From Durusdinium trenchii (lineage: Eukaryota; Sar; Dinophyceae; Suessiales; Symbiodiniaceae), in contig CAXAMN010021284.1 of NCBI GenBank assembly GCA_963970005.1, positions 892,711-956,710 of the forward strand: 64,000 nt of DNA. The letters run 5' to 3'. Position numbers and translations under genes: made by a program. The notes beneath the pieces are model-generated. The model was not told the origin of the DNA, searched no databases, and saw only the letters and a program-made list of their open reading frames with translations. Numbering within the stretch: the first letter of the stretch is position 1; every line of letters begins with the position of its first letter. This document shows positions 53,101 to 61,751 of the stretch, one piece after another.

Positions 53101-55654
53101 GAATTTGCTCATGCGTTGGTTCTCATGGCGTGGTCACCACACGCAGCTGGAAGATGTTGCCACACAGTATCATTTGCCCCAGAACCTGTTTGACGCTGTC
53201 GAGTTGGCCCTGCAGTGTTCCGTTGAAGACTGGCGAACGGCTGGAATTACTCGGGAAGTTGAGACCCTCGCGCTTCAGCTCCGAAAGAATTTCTTGACAA
53301 TTCTAGCGGCCGATTTTGCGCAGGGACGGCCTTCACGCCAACCGATGCTCCAGATTAGACACCCAGTTGAGAATCCTGCAGCTGTCACTGGTCCGGCTGA
53401 TCGCACCACACGTGATCAAGAACGCATTGCCCGCATCCAGCACCGATTGGATCACTTCCGAGCCCACCCAGGGTGGCTAGCAACGGACGAAATGGACTAC
53501 ACTTTGGAGGGCCCCAGATTGCTCTCCTTATCCACTTTGTTCTGCGCACCTGCTGTTTGGTCTATTCAACGGAGCGAGTTGACGTTTGTGAATGACCTCA
53601 CACCAGAATATTTGACTTTTGGGCACATCATCTGGCCCATTGTTGTCGATCAACATTGGATCATGGTTGAGCTATGGATGTCTGGTGGTGACACGCACAT
53701 CAGTGCAACAGTACCGAACAACATGCGTGAACCTCTCCGGGCACTATTTGACCACTTGGTCCATGTCACGCAAACGGATCGCTCCAGAATGCGATTTGTA
53801 TTCGTTGATCAAACAGGGCCGCCACATTTGTGTGGTCAGTTGATTCTGCAGCAGATTTTCAGCAGATTGGACGCGGGACAAGTCTCGTTGAGTGAAATCC
53901 AGCAGCAGCGGCTTGCCACTTCACAATGGACTTCGACCATCGCCTTGATCCAAGATGAAGCCCAAGCCACGTGGGCAGAGACCAATGCAAGTCCAACTCT
54001 CAGACATTTTGCAACTTCCACAAGGGATTGGTTCCTCCTACGTGTCATCGAAGGCAGGTTCCCTGCGGACTACTGTGCTGCTGGAGTCCAGGACGACGAT
54101 GACCCTATGATTGATGAATCCAGCAAGAAAGCCACGGCCGTTGCCTCTTCAACATCATCAAAGGGTGGTTCCACTGCATCAAAAGATGGCACTGACCCGT
54201 GGTCTACTTGGGATCCATGGAAAAGCAGACCTCCAAGACCGCAACAAGCCAAATGGGAAGATCTGCAAGTCCGCCCCCCGCTTCCTTTTCATGGATCGGA
54301 CGGCAAGCCATTGGCGCAGACACACCGCCTGCAGCTTACGCCCACAAGAGGTGGGGTCATCTTCACGACCAAGAGCAATGTCAATGAGGTCATCAAAGCC
54401 AATGTTCAAGGAGATCTCGTTGCGATTCTGCCTGCAGGAGACCGTACGCACCTCAAGCACATCAGCGATCGGCTTGAAGGTCCCTTTGAGATCACTGTAG
54501 ATGACCCAACTGCGAAGCTGTCGTACAAAAGGCTCATCAATATGCTGGTCATCAAAGGCAGCGTCTCATTCAAATTGCCAGAGCCGGTCGTGAAGTTGAC
54601 AACTGCGGCCATTTGTGAACTTGTGCTGGAGATCGATGCACGCCTTGTGCAGAAGCAGGAGTTTGACAAGTTTCGTGCCAATCCGATCAACACTTACAAA
54701 AGTCACTTGGCTGAAATTAGCCCTGAGGTCGCTGACAGTGCCGTCCTGTATGGGTTCCGAATGATCAGATACCCTGGAGGATCCCAGCCGGACCAAATGA
54801 TGCAGGTGATCGCCAAGATCCCATTTTCCCAGAGGTCCCTCATTTTGGAGTCAAGCGGAAGCAACATCCTGCTGTCGCGGGATTTTCTTGAACGAGGCAA
54901 GGGCAGTTCCGACACTACCGTACTGCCGAGGTTCTGGCCGCCTTCAAATGCAGAACTCCAGAACATGCGCATTGCTGTCCAGGGTGTCCAAGGGTTTGCC
55001 GGAGCTGTGGTGACCAAAAGGGGTTTAGCCCCCAGGATTTGGGTGACGAACATTTCTGCCGCCCGTAGCCATTTGCTCGCCACTGACAGCCGGCTGACAA
55101 AAGACAATTTGCATGTTGTTCCGAAGCTGACTCTCGAACTTGCAGGCTGGCCAGCGGCCACAGCAGCGGAGCATGTGATTTCCTCCACACTCCAAGCCAT
55201 CAAGCTCGCTGTGATCCCGCTCCGCACTTTTCGAGTTGGGGGAGTCCACATTTGGCTCGTGACTACCGATGCAAAGCCAAGTCAATCACGCTTCGCTGTC
55301 CAGATCAATTCTGAGGTCTCCGAGATCCTCGTGCAAGAAATCTCCGAAGATGCCACTGGCAAGGGTGGCAAAGGAGCACACAAGGGCAAGAGCAAGAAGC
55401 CCAATGCTCCGCCCATCGCCTGGGTGCCCACCCCTGGTTCACAGATAGCTGCCAAGACTGATGACACTCGTATTGACAAGCTTGAACAGCGTTTCGAGAA
55501 GCTTGAGGCCCGACAGGTGACCTTCGAAACCAAGGTTGACTCCCGCTTCGGGGACATCCAAGATTCGTTGCGTCAGCTCTTGGCACATGCTGTCCAGCGA
55601 CCACGTGAGCCCACAGGCGAGACGCCTCCGCCTAAGATCCCTAAATCCTCCTGA
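50189..55654 (+). CDS. LINE ORF1: C5-cytosine DNA methyltransferase with two Ulp1-like domains
   Basis: Start chosen at the first ATG (50189, GCCATGG context); 1821 aa, TGA at 55652. Residues 137-490 form a full C5-methyltransferase: motif I HMYSGSFSGWSQAMG (137-151), catalytic motif IV SPPCQSWSRGG with Cys232, motif VI AAEC with Glu270, motif VIII QRTRW (310-314), and motif X QVLGNAITVP (469-478). About 155 residues between VIII and X form the target-recognition region. Residues 850-970 and 1093-1217 are two related papain-fold-like units: WLASDEM/WLATDEM, then HW (His912, His1156), then HLCG (Cys969, Cys1215), spaced as in Ulp1/C48 peptidases. After a Trp/Pro linker comes an unassigned domain, a basic GKGGKGAHKGKSKK tract and a coiled coil (about 1758-1805). 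Expected product: CG methylation of DNA, plus a gag-like RNA-binding/oligomerising part. The peptidase role is inferred. Confidence 0.9.
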   Translation: MAVKAALDLADQILHDPLRTHLRGVFCELQSPTYFPKFGAKHCCTGDVIVVEKQFLELAMHLFTPGEGSASHFEQDPVIKLHVSDLSQRSMHFTKGVQIICAGTLAKKEGTTDVWFEDAAMCFRPELVKEMPWSALHMYSGSFSGWSQAMGWMSRSQQFMIKGQEVAVDCDDLVMKLWTTKHQAVTLRTPIEPSMACTPAEFVGICGRVEDHTILNAIRAQSNLVLTMSPPCQSWSRGGKQAGLDDANGYSFVEALCTAAACQPNFIAAECADELLKHPHWPLIKSLASCLGFKCVWSQATPYHSIVGHQRTRWLGVWVRADHRCQEVAFTFQPSIVPRAPWDHQEHELRIPKVWSEQLLLSPSECEFYNREDLLPQTKRARTTTSGPPQDTKGLWARVLGASDPMPTLCASYTRQHLLNGAHLQNKGIFAVLQHTSDGFRFFPPGLFVSMFGAVEYLVFPSKISATFQVLGNAITVPQSVLALAIGFLAITGDAIDPIKVLRQAWADRLTSRNCVIFHLDDFVHIVPRVELSRWILPGSVEASSSDRILCQVSIGDMSLQQSVHGQVHAADLFRTVLKGPVDLLRQCQLVDHDLNMHNCQPVRNFAQAQAEWQIFVQYCPIGTCRLSHESLPLPCTEVIEISPTMPFEPKPVPIRSSLPIGDLDEFTSSDFFLLAQPIIETLQDDVDVRSQQVTIVDQQAQISTTVLCSRGDQQHCLHQFCSRHPGQAFSLEHGRGLIIALLQEVEEPDTCPIVAFSAQHPASTARIVQVPATTSSSQEIIIDGAPTRIHQINGKHVKHCTMLSRGDFIGCIAQSIVVAGGHHQSSGTPPILRQGSNFEARIEFMTNTHGWLASDEMYAHTQTLMWMGAGIRASPPVMWDPQKDAFDDAFFGDPVIYNNAITLLPILVRSHWGAAEITKHGEGTSITLVQIHADFHAPVIAILARMMDIDPQRISVHATPEHYQPHLCGWNLLMRWFSWRGHHTQLEDVATQYHLPQNLFDAVELALQCSVEDWRTAGITREVETLALQLRKNFLTILAADFAQGRPSRQPMLQIRHPVENPAAVTGPADRTTRDQERIARIQHRLDHFRAHPGWLATDEMDYTLEGPRLLSLSTLFCAPAVWSIQRSELTFVNDLTPEYLTFGHIIWPIVVDQHWIMVELWMSGGDTHISATVPNNMREPLRALFDHLVHVTQTDRSRMRFVFVDQTGPPHLCGQLILQQIFSRLDAGQVSLSEIQQQRLATSQWTSTIALIQDEAQATWAETNASPTLRHFATSTRDWFLLRVIEGRFPADYCAAGVQDDDDPMIDESSKKATAVASSTSSKGGSTASKDGTDPWSTWDPWKSRPPRPQQAKWEDLQVRPPLPFHGSDGKPLAQTHRLQLTPTRGGVIFTTKSNVNEVIKANVQGDLVAILPAGDRTHLKHISDRLEGPFEITVDDPTAKLSYKRLINMLVIKGSVSFKLPEPVVKLTTAAICELVLEIDARLVQKQEFDKFRANPINTYKSHLAEISPEVADSAVLYGFRMIRYPGGSQPDQMMQVIAKIPFSQRSLILESSGSNILLSRDFLERGKGSSDTTVLPRFWPPSNAELQNMRIAVQGVQGFAGAVVTKRGLAPRIWVTNISAARSHLLATDSRLTKDNLHVVPKLTLELAGWPAATAAEHVISSTLQAIKLAVIPLRTFRVGGVHIWLVTTDAKPSQSRFAVQINSEVSEILVQEISEDATGKGGKGAHKGKSKKPNAPPIAWVPTPGSQIAAKTDDTRIDKLEQRFEKLEARQVTFETKVDSRFGDIQDSLRQLLAHAVQRPREPTGETPPPKIPKSS

Positions 55655-55867
55655 CCGGTCAGAGGGGGGGCCTCTCTTTGCTATGCTCGATGGATTTCGT
55701 TTTCGATTTGTGTTTGTGCCACTTGGTCTTTTGGTTTTGGCATTGAGGCCTCTGCCCTCCTTTTTCTTCATGTGGTTGCATTCCTCCATGAATGCATCGG
55801 GGTTTTTGCCTGGACTTTGCTTTCGCCACAGGGAACGACATGGGTCCTTGTGTTTGTCCGGCTGCTA

Positions 55868-58800
55868 ATGTCTTTCGGCTTGCCGACGAGCCTGCCTTTT
55901 GGGATCTGTGCTTGGATTTTGTGGACCAGCTTCGGTGGTCATTCGCCTCTGCACTCATCTCCGCTGCGGGGTGGCTTGCCGTCCAAATTCGATATCCCAT
56001 TGTCACAGACGTGTTGGACGTCCCAACTGTCGCTGCTAGCTCAAAAAGGTGATGACCGTGTTGCTGCCGCCTTTGCACCCTGGTATCGGCACTGGCTCCG
56101 CCTTTTCATTGTTTTTGATTCAACTACTGGGTTCCCTGGAGAGGGTCCTGACTTTTCGAAGTTGACTAGTTTGGTTTCAGCCAACATCGGCTCCATTGCC
56201 ACCAACCCACTCTGGAAGACTTGGGATGCTGATATTGTGTGCTTGCAAGAAACTCGGGTGGGGAAAAACAACCACCGCTCAGCAGTCAAGAACTTCCAGA
56301 CCAAAGGGTGGAACCCCTGCCTCGGTGCGTTGCTTCCATGCATTTGGCATAAATCGGGATCCTCCCAAACCCCTTGTGGAGGAACCTTGGTTGCTGCCCC
56401 GGACTCCATCATTCGTGGGTTTCAGGCCTCCCAAGACCATACCGGGCTGTTTGAGAAGTTGCACAAAACTCGCAGGGTCGCTTTTGCATGGTGCCAAGTC
56501 ACGAGTAACAGATTTGCACTCGTCATTTCTGTGTATGCACACACGGGGGCCTCCCAAGACCCCAAAGTTCATGATCTGAACAATTGTCTTTTTGATGACA
56601 TCCTCACCTTTGCTTCCCAGTTTGGGCGAATCCCGGTTATTTTGGCTGGGGATCTGCAGGCTGCACCTCTGAGTTACCCGGTGCTGGCAAATGCGTTGAA
56701 TTTTCAAGCCTGGGCGGATCCTATTTCCAGTACTGATGTTGACGGTGAGGTCACCAGACCCCTGACTTTTTCGAACGACGGAACGTTTTCAGGGCCGGGG
56801 GATTCATGCACCTCCATCGATGCCGTCCTTGTGAATGATATTGCTTTTGCTGCACTGCAACATGCTGAAGTCATTCAACAGTTTGGTAGGCAGCATCGCC
56901 CCATTCGTCTGACTTTCAACTGGCCCTCTTTGGAACAGATTGGGTACATCCATTTCAAAACTGCACCTTTCGATTTGTCTAAGGTTTACCCTGAAGCAAA
57001 TGAGTTGATTCTGCCTTCTTGGGAAGCGACTTACCAAGCTAGGTTTGAAGATGCACCCACTTCGGACTCCAAATGGGATGTTGTTAACAATTTTCTCACT
57101 GATACCATTCTCGCTCGAGGTGCCTCTTGGGGTGAAGGTCCACAGAAACGTGCTGTTGCACCGTCGTTCGTTAAAAAGAAGATTGCCCCCAAACAATTGC
57201 TTTGTCGGTGCGCAGCCACCGCCAAGAGCAGTAAACATGCTAAGGTCTCGGGTAGGCTTCAAGAGCTTTTGATCCGTCTTTCAAGAACCTCCATGACTGG
57301 TGAAGACAGTTTCATCACACGTCGTTTGGCTTGCAAGACATACTGGAATCTTCATGACCTTGCGGCACCAGTCGGTTGGCCTAATCCCTGCCAACCAACC
57401 CTCACAGAAGTGTATCTTGCGAAAGTTTGGGCGGATGCTGCGTTGGCCACGACCGATGCTGAAATTCGGCTCCAGCGCATCAAACGCTGGAAGAAGCGTA
57501 TCCATGATTCAGCTCAGTCCAATTGTGCATACATTTTCCAGCATCTTAAGAATAAGCAGCAAGATGAACCCCCCAACTTGGTGGTTGATAATGATGGCAA
57601 TGTTATTTTCCAGCCTGAACAAGCTCTCGACTACCTCAACTCTGCATGGGATGATGTTTACTCGGCTAACGTTTTGTCTGAGCACCCGTTGAAAATGCTG
57701 GAGCTTGTTTGGCCATATATCAAAGATCAGCAACTTGTTGTTGACCTCCCTCCTGTTTCGGCTGGGGATTTGAGGCAGGTCTTGCAAAAGAGGAAACATA
57801 TTGCTGCACCCGGTTTGGATGGGTGGCGTACGCAAGAGTTGAAATGTTTTTGCCAAGATGACCTTGAACCTGTGGCCCAATTCTTCGCCTTTGTTGAAGC
57901 TAGTGACCTGCCCCTCCCGAAGGCGCTTGTCTGTGCAAAACAGGTTATCCTTAACAAGCCAGGACCTGCGACACCCATGAATAAGAGACTCATTACTGTG
58001 CTCCCCGCGCTTCTCCTTGCTTACACGGGGTCTAGATTTGCACAACTTCAACAATGGCAACAACAGGTTATGCCCACTTGCATTCTCGGCGGGATCCGGG
58101 GGCGCACGATGTCGACCTTGTACAATGACATGCGCCTGCACATCGATTGCGCAAAGCTTGACCAAGTGCCCCTCGTCGGAATCAAGCTCGACAAAGCTAA
58201 AGCCTTTGACCGGATCATACCCACCTTCGCGGGTGTTCTGTTTTTGGCTTTTGGAATCCCACAAGGGATTGTGAGCGTTTTTCTTAAGATGTATCAAGGT
58301 TTGCATCGACATCTGTCCTACCGTAAATGGGTTTGCCCTATTGCTACTCATCCAGCTAACGGTGTTGCGCAAGGTTGTTCTTTGTCACTGCTAGCGATGA
58401 ACGCATACAACAAGGTATGGTGTCATCTTCTTGAGCACATCCCGGAAATTTTTGTTCGTGCCTTTATAGACGATGCCTACCTTTGGGCACGACTTGAGCA
58501 CAGTCACCTTTTGCAAAAAGCGCTGGAGGTGACGGCGGTATGGGACAAACTTGTTGGCCAGAAGCTAAACGCGGGCAAATCCTCGATGTGGTCAACCACT
58601 TCTCAGGGCAGACAGGAAACTCGTGCCGCATTTCCGGAGTATCCTGTTAAACTTGAGATCGAAGTGCTTGGTACTAAGATGTATGTTTCCGATCGCCAAT
58701 CCTTTTGCTTTGAGGAGTCTCGATTGAGAAAGGTTCTTGAGGACACGGAAAATATTGCAGCTCTTCCTGTGCCGCATCACATTCGTGTTTTCTTGATTAG

Positions 58801-60820
58801 CTCCAAAATTGTTCCTCAAATCGCTTTTGGTTCACACATCTCCAAAATCCCGAAACGAGCTGTCACGGCTATTCAGAATGCGATTGCCAGAGCCCTCTGG
58901 GTTGGTAGACCCAAGTGGAGAGCCAAACACTTGCTCCAAGCTGTCCTTTCAACCCCACATAGGACTGATCCCAAGTATGCTTGTGCTTTCTCCACTGTTG
59001 TTGAAACCATTCGCATGTGTCACACAATGCCACACACCTTTGCGATGCTGAAGCGCACCTGGGTGAACCCACACGGTGCGCATTCTTTGGCAGAACAATT
59101 GCAGAATGCCGCTGATATAATAGGTGTCGAGATTGATGATCATTTGGCATTGTCCTTTTGTGGATCCCAACCTGTTCCATTGTGTTCGCTGAACGCTAAG
59201 GATGCCTCCAAGGTGCTGGCCAACATCACACGTGATGCTTGCTACAAGGCGACTGGTGACACCAAACGCAAGGATTTCCACTCCACGCAGAGGATTTTTG
59301 ATTACCAACAGACTCTTGCGGCTCTCAAACAGTTGCCATTACGACAACAAGGTAGTGAAATTGCGGACCGGTATCGGTTGGAATCCGTTCTTGTTGGTTG
59401 CACTTTAACCAATGATCGCCTTGCAGGATCGGGCTGGACCGACACCTCGGACTGTCGATTTTGTCAGTCCGAAAAAGAATCCATGCACCATCTTGTTCAC
59501 GAATGTACAGCGCTACATGCCATCATTGGCCCACCCGCTCAAGATGAATTGGGCACCAACTTCCAGCTGTTAGGTCACGTTGAACATCCACGCTTTATCG
59601 CAAAGAGACGGCTTCAGTTCTCTCATGCAGCTGATCTTCCCGTTGCCCCAGATTTTGACAGTCAAACTTGTTCACGATTCTGGACTGACGGATCATTGGT
59701 GCATGGGAGCAAGTTTTGGCTCATGACGGCTACTTTTGCTGTTGTCAACGAGAACTGCCAAGTCGTGAAGCAAGGCTTGGTTTCACATTGGTCAATTTCT
59801 GCCTACACAGCTGAACTTTGGGCTGTTTTATGGGTCTGCATTACAGCGAAAACGAAAGTGCACATCTTTTCTGACTGTCTCACGGTAGTTCAACGTGTCC
59901 ACCATGTATGTCAAGGAGGCTGTATTGACTTGACGTGGAGCTGCTCTGAATGGTGGAAAGTTTTTGCTGCCGTCCTCGCACTCCGTCAGCAGTGTTGCCC
60001 GCAGCCGTTTGTTGTCACGTGGATCCCCGCCCACTGTCTTGAGCGGGTACCGGACACGATGTTGACAGATGATCTTGCGTCGGCAGCTGGGTCAACGGTT
60101 GAGCATATTCTTAACAATCGGCTTTGTGACCGCACTGCCAAGGTTTTGGCTCAGCGGTTATCGCCAGTTCAACTCGACATTCAGGTTGCAGCTGAACAAG
60201 TTGTGAATGATCATCAAGCTTGGCTCATTCGTTTGCATGCATTATTGCCTACACATGAGACTTGTCATACGCAGGATCACCTTGCTCCTGCCATGCCAGA
60301 AGAGATCTCCAAAGAAGTTTGCCAAGCACGTTTTGGACAATGGCCGTGGGGCCTCACCAAGAACCACTATCCCTGGAAGCCGAAAATCCCAAAGGGATGT
60401 GAGCCTCCTGTCAGGTGGCGAGGCCATCCGGAGAATTGGAAGCAGGTATGCAAATTTCTGTCAGGGTTGCGATGGAAGATTGATCCTGACGATAGCTTCA
60501 GTTTTTGTGAGCTAGCGGTCGCTTTCCATCATGCCGGTTTTTGCATTGTAGGTGATTTGCAGTTTCTCACCTTTTACGACATCTATAAAGTTATACGAGA
60601 TGTCATGCTCCAACTCTCGAAGCTTGACAATGTTCAGGCCTTTGCTGGCACTTTTAACACAGCCAAGCCTCGATCGTGCGGAAGGGTGTTGCCCCAAGGG
60701 TGCATCGATGGAGCGTCACCTTTCCACACTGACGATTGTCGAGTGCTCATTGCACGCGCGTTCGCCAAAGGCGCTGGGCGCGAGCTAGAATCTTGGAAGC
60801 TCCCTGTCTGTGACTTTTGA
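55868..60820 (+). CDS. LINE ORF2: endonuclease, reverse transcriptase, RNase H
   Basis: The frame is open from the ORF1 stop (55655) but the first ATG is at 55868, giving 1650 aa. Residues about 100-347 are an APE-like endonuclease: SANIGSI, LQETRVG (Glu128), GDLQAAP (Asp262), SIDAVL (Asp318) and QHRPI (His343). Reverse transcriptase spans about 690-960: motif A KLDKAKAFD (Asp775, Asp781), motif B GVAQGCSLS (832-840), motif C FIDD (Asp868, Asp869), motif D KLNAGKSS and an LG motif E. A C..C...H....C finger (CRFCQSEKESMHHLVHEC) lies near 1196-1213. RNase H (about 1268-1432) has Asp1274, Glu1316, Asp1336 and Asp1421 in TDGS, TAEL, SDC and CDRTA contexts. About 220 unassigned residues follow. 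It would nick the target and copy the element RNA by target-primed reverse transcription. Confidence 0.93.
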   Translation: MSFGLPTSLPFGICAWILWTSFGGHSPLHSSPLRGGLPSKFDIPLSQTCWTSQLSLLAQKGDDRVAAAFAPWYRHWLRLFIVFDSTTGFPGEGPDFSKLTSLVSANIGSIATNPLWKTWDADIVCLQETRVGKNNHRSAVKNFQTKGWNPCLGALLPCIWHKSGSSQTPCGGTLVAAPDSIIRGFQASQDHTGLFEKLHKTRRVAFAWCQVTSNRFALVISVYAHTGASQDPKVHDLNNCLFDDILTFASQFGRIPVILAGDLQAAPLSYPVLANALNFQAWADPISSTDVDGEVTRPLTFSNDGTFSGPGDSCTSIDAVLVNDIAFAALQHAEVIQQFGRQHRPIRLTFNWPSLEQIGYIHFKTAPFDLSKVYPEANELILPSWEATYQARFEDAPTSDSKWDVVNNFLTDTILARGASWGEGPQKRAVAPSFVKKKIAPKQLLCRCAATAKSSKHAKVSGRLQELLIRLSRTSMTGEDSFITRRLACKTYWNLHDLAAPVGWPNPCQPTLTEVYLAKVWADAALATTDAEIRLQRIKRWKKRIHDSAQSNCAYIFQHLKNKQQDEPPNLVVDNDGNVIFQPEQALDYLNSAWDDVYSANVLSEHPLKMLELVWPYIKDQQLVVDLPPVSAGDLRQVLQKRKHIAAPGLDGWRTQELKCFCQDDLEPVAQFFAFVEASDLPLPKALVCAKQVILNKPGPATPMNKRLITVLPALLLAYTGSRFAQLQQWQQQVMPTCILGGIRGRTMSTLYNDMRLHIDCAKLDQVPLVGIKLDKAKAFDRIIPTFAGVLFLAFGIPQGIVSVFLKMYQGLHRHLSYRKWVCPIATHPANGVAQGCSLSLLAMNAYNKVWCHLLEHIPEIFVRAFIDDAYLWARLEHSHLLQKALEVTAVWDKLVGQKLNAGKSSMWSTTSQGRQETRAAFPEYPVKLEIEVLGTKMYVSDRQSFCFEESRLRKVLEDTENIAALPVPHHIRVFLISSKIVPQIAFGSHISKIPKRAVTAIQNAIARALWVGRPKWRAKHLLQAVLSTPHRTDPKYACAFSTVVETIRMCHTMPHTFAMLKRTWVNPHGAHSLAEQLQNAADIIGVEIDDHLALSFCGSQPVPLCSLNAKDASKVLANITRDACYKATGDTKRKDFHSTQRIFDYQQTLAALKQLPLRQQGSEIADRYRLESVLVGCTLTNDRLAGSGWTDTSDCRFCQSEKESMHHLVHECTALHAIIGPPAQDELGTNFQLLGHVEHPRFIAKRRLQFSHAADLPVAPDFDSQTCSRFWTDGSLVHGSKFWLMTATFAVVNENCQVVKQGLVSHWSISAYTAELWAVLWVCITAKTKVHIFSDCLTVVQRVHHVCQGGCIDLTWSCSEWWKVFAAVLALRQQCCPQPFVVTWIPAHCLERVPDTMLTDDLASAAGSTVEHILNNRLCDRTAKVLAQRLSPVQLDIQVAAEQVVNDHQAWLIRLHALLPTHETCHTQDHLAPAMPEEISKEVCQARFGQWPWGLTKNHYPWKPKIPKGCEPPVRWRGHPENWKQVCKFLSGLRWKIDPDDSFSFCELAVAFHHAGFCIVGDLQFLTFYDIYKVIRDVMLQLSKLDNVQAFAGTFNTAKPRSCGRVLPQGCIDGASPFHTDDCRVLIARAFAKGAGRELESWKLPVCDF

Positions 60821-60916
60821 TGCATGCCTTTTCGTGGGGACCTGTTTAGTTGCTCCGACCTGCGGCCGGGCAACACGCTCGTCTGCGTTTCCCGTGGATC
60901 TCGAGCGCGCGTGATC

Positions 60917-60933
60917 GTATAGGATTGTATAGG
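60917..60933. repeat. 3' target-site duplication of the LINE
   Basis: Exact copy of 50008-50024, directly after the short 3' untranslated segment of ORF2. Confidence 0.85.
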
Positions 60934-61740
60934 ATGTTTTTGGTTTGTGTCTTCTCCTTTTTGTGCCAGAATCTAGATCTGGCAGATCTGGCAGATCTAT
61001 CCAGGAGGGGGTGAAGGTGGCGACGTGTGTTTTTCACATCCAAGCCACGTGTTTCATCCAATCCAAAGTGACGTGGGCCTGCCAGCACCACTTCGCCGCG
61101 TTTGAGGAGTCGAATCCGAGAAGCTCCCCGGTCCCTTAATGGATGTTTTGGAGATGTTTAGTTGATGTGTGTGTGATCACCGTGATCACCTTACGTCTTC
61201 TTTTGATAGTGTTGGTGTGAGGAAAGATACGGTAGTGAGGCAAACTTGCCAACTTTAACTGAATGCAAAAGCAGCCAACGACAGAGCCTTAGGCGATCGC
61301 AAAGGGGAAAAGAGGGTATGCTGTATGCTTGATGATGTGTTTGTTGGGATGTGTTGGTCCACAAGCTGTATGGCTTTTCAGGTGATTCAATGCAAAACAT
61401 AATGTAGCATAATGTAACGGCGGCATGCATGCTATGTATGCAGCATCGTACACAGAATCATCATCAACCGTCCACATCTAATTCGAGGAACCGGGCCAAC
61501 CTTTGAGTAGGATTTAGGGCCATTTCTGTTCCTATTAGTTACTAGCTATAGGTGACCCATTTGGGTGATTTTAGGAGTTGGATCTCGGCGTTGTTTCCGG
61601 AAAAAACAGACACCCTAGTTCTCCACTGACCGCCAGGCAGCTCCAGCCGACGACCCAGGCGCCGACGACTCGATGTAAAGAACGGAGACAGACCGGAGCA
61701 AGGAGACTCTGCGGTCGGTGAGACCTGAAGGTGAGCAACT
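60934..61740. other. Spacer after the LINE, nothing secure
   Basis: A weak plus frame (60945-61139) begins after the GTGCCAG word and has a duplicated GATCTGGCA at its start. No motif. The rest has only short frames. Confidence 0.35.
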
Positions 61741-61751
61741 AATAGCTTCTT

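Larger units (their letters stand above)
50025..60916 (+). mobile_element. Full-length LINE retrotransposon encoding a DNA methyltransferase
   Basis: An element of about 10.9 kb bounded by an identical 17-bp direct repeat. It has a GC-rich 5' leader of about 164 bp with nested hairpins (for example CCACCTCCGAAGGTGG near 50083), two long intact ORFs in the same frame, and a 3' leader of only about 96 bp with no poly(A) or simple-sequence tail. Enzyme order is methyltransferase, two Ulp1-like domains, basic/coiled-coil region, stop, APE-like endonuclease, reverse transcriptase, zinc finger, RNase H: an I/Jockey-type LINE architecture with an enlarged ORF1. LINEs carrying C5-methyltransferases have been described from dinoflagellates. 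All catalytic motifs are intact and no frameshift is seen, so this copy is young and possibly active. Confidence 0.92.

Noticed and set aside
50259..60788. Numerous ORFs of 60-290 codons in other frames of the LINE
   Set aside because: All lie inside the two long intact ORFs with full domain support and are shadows.
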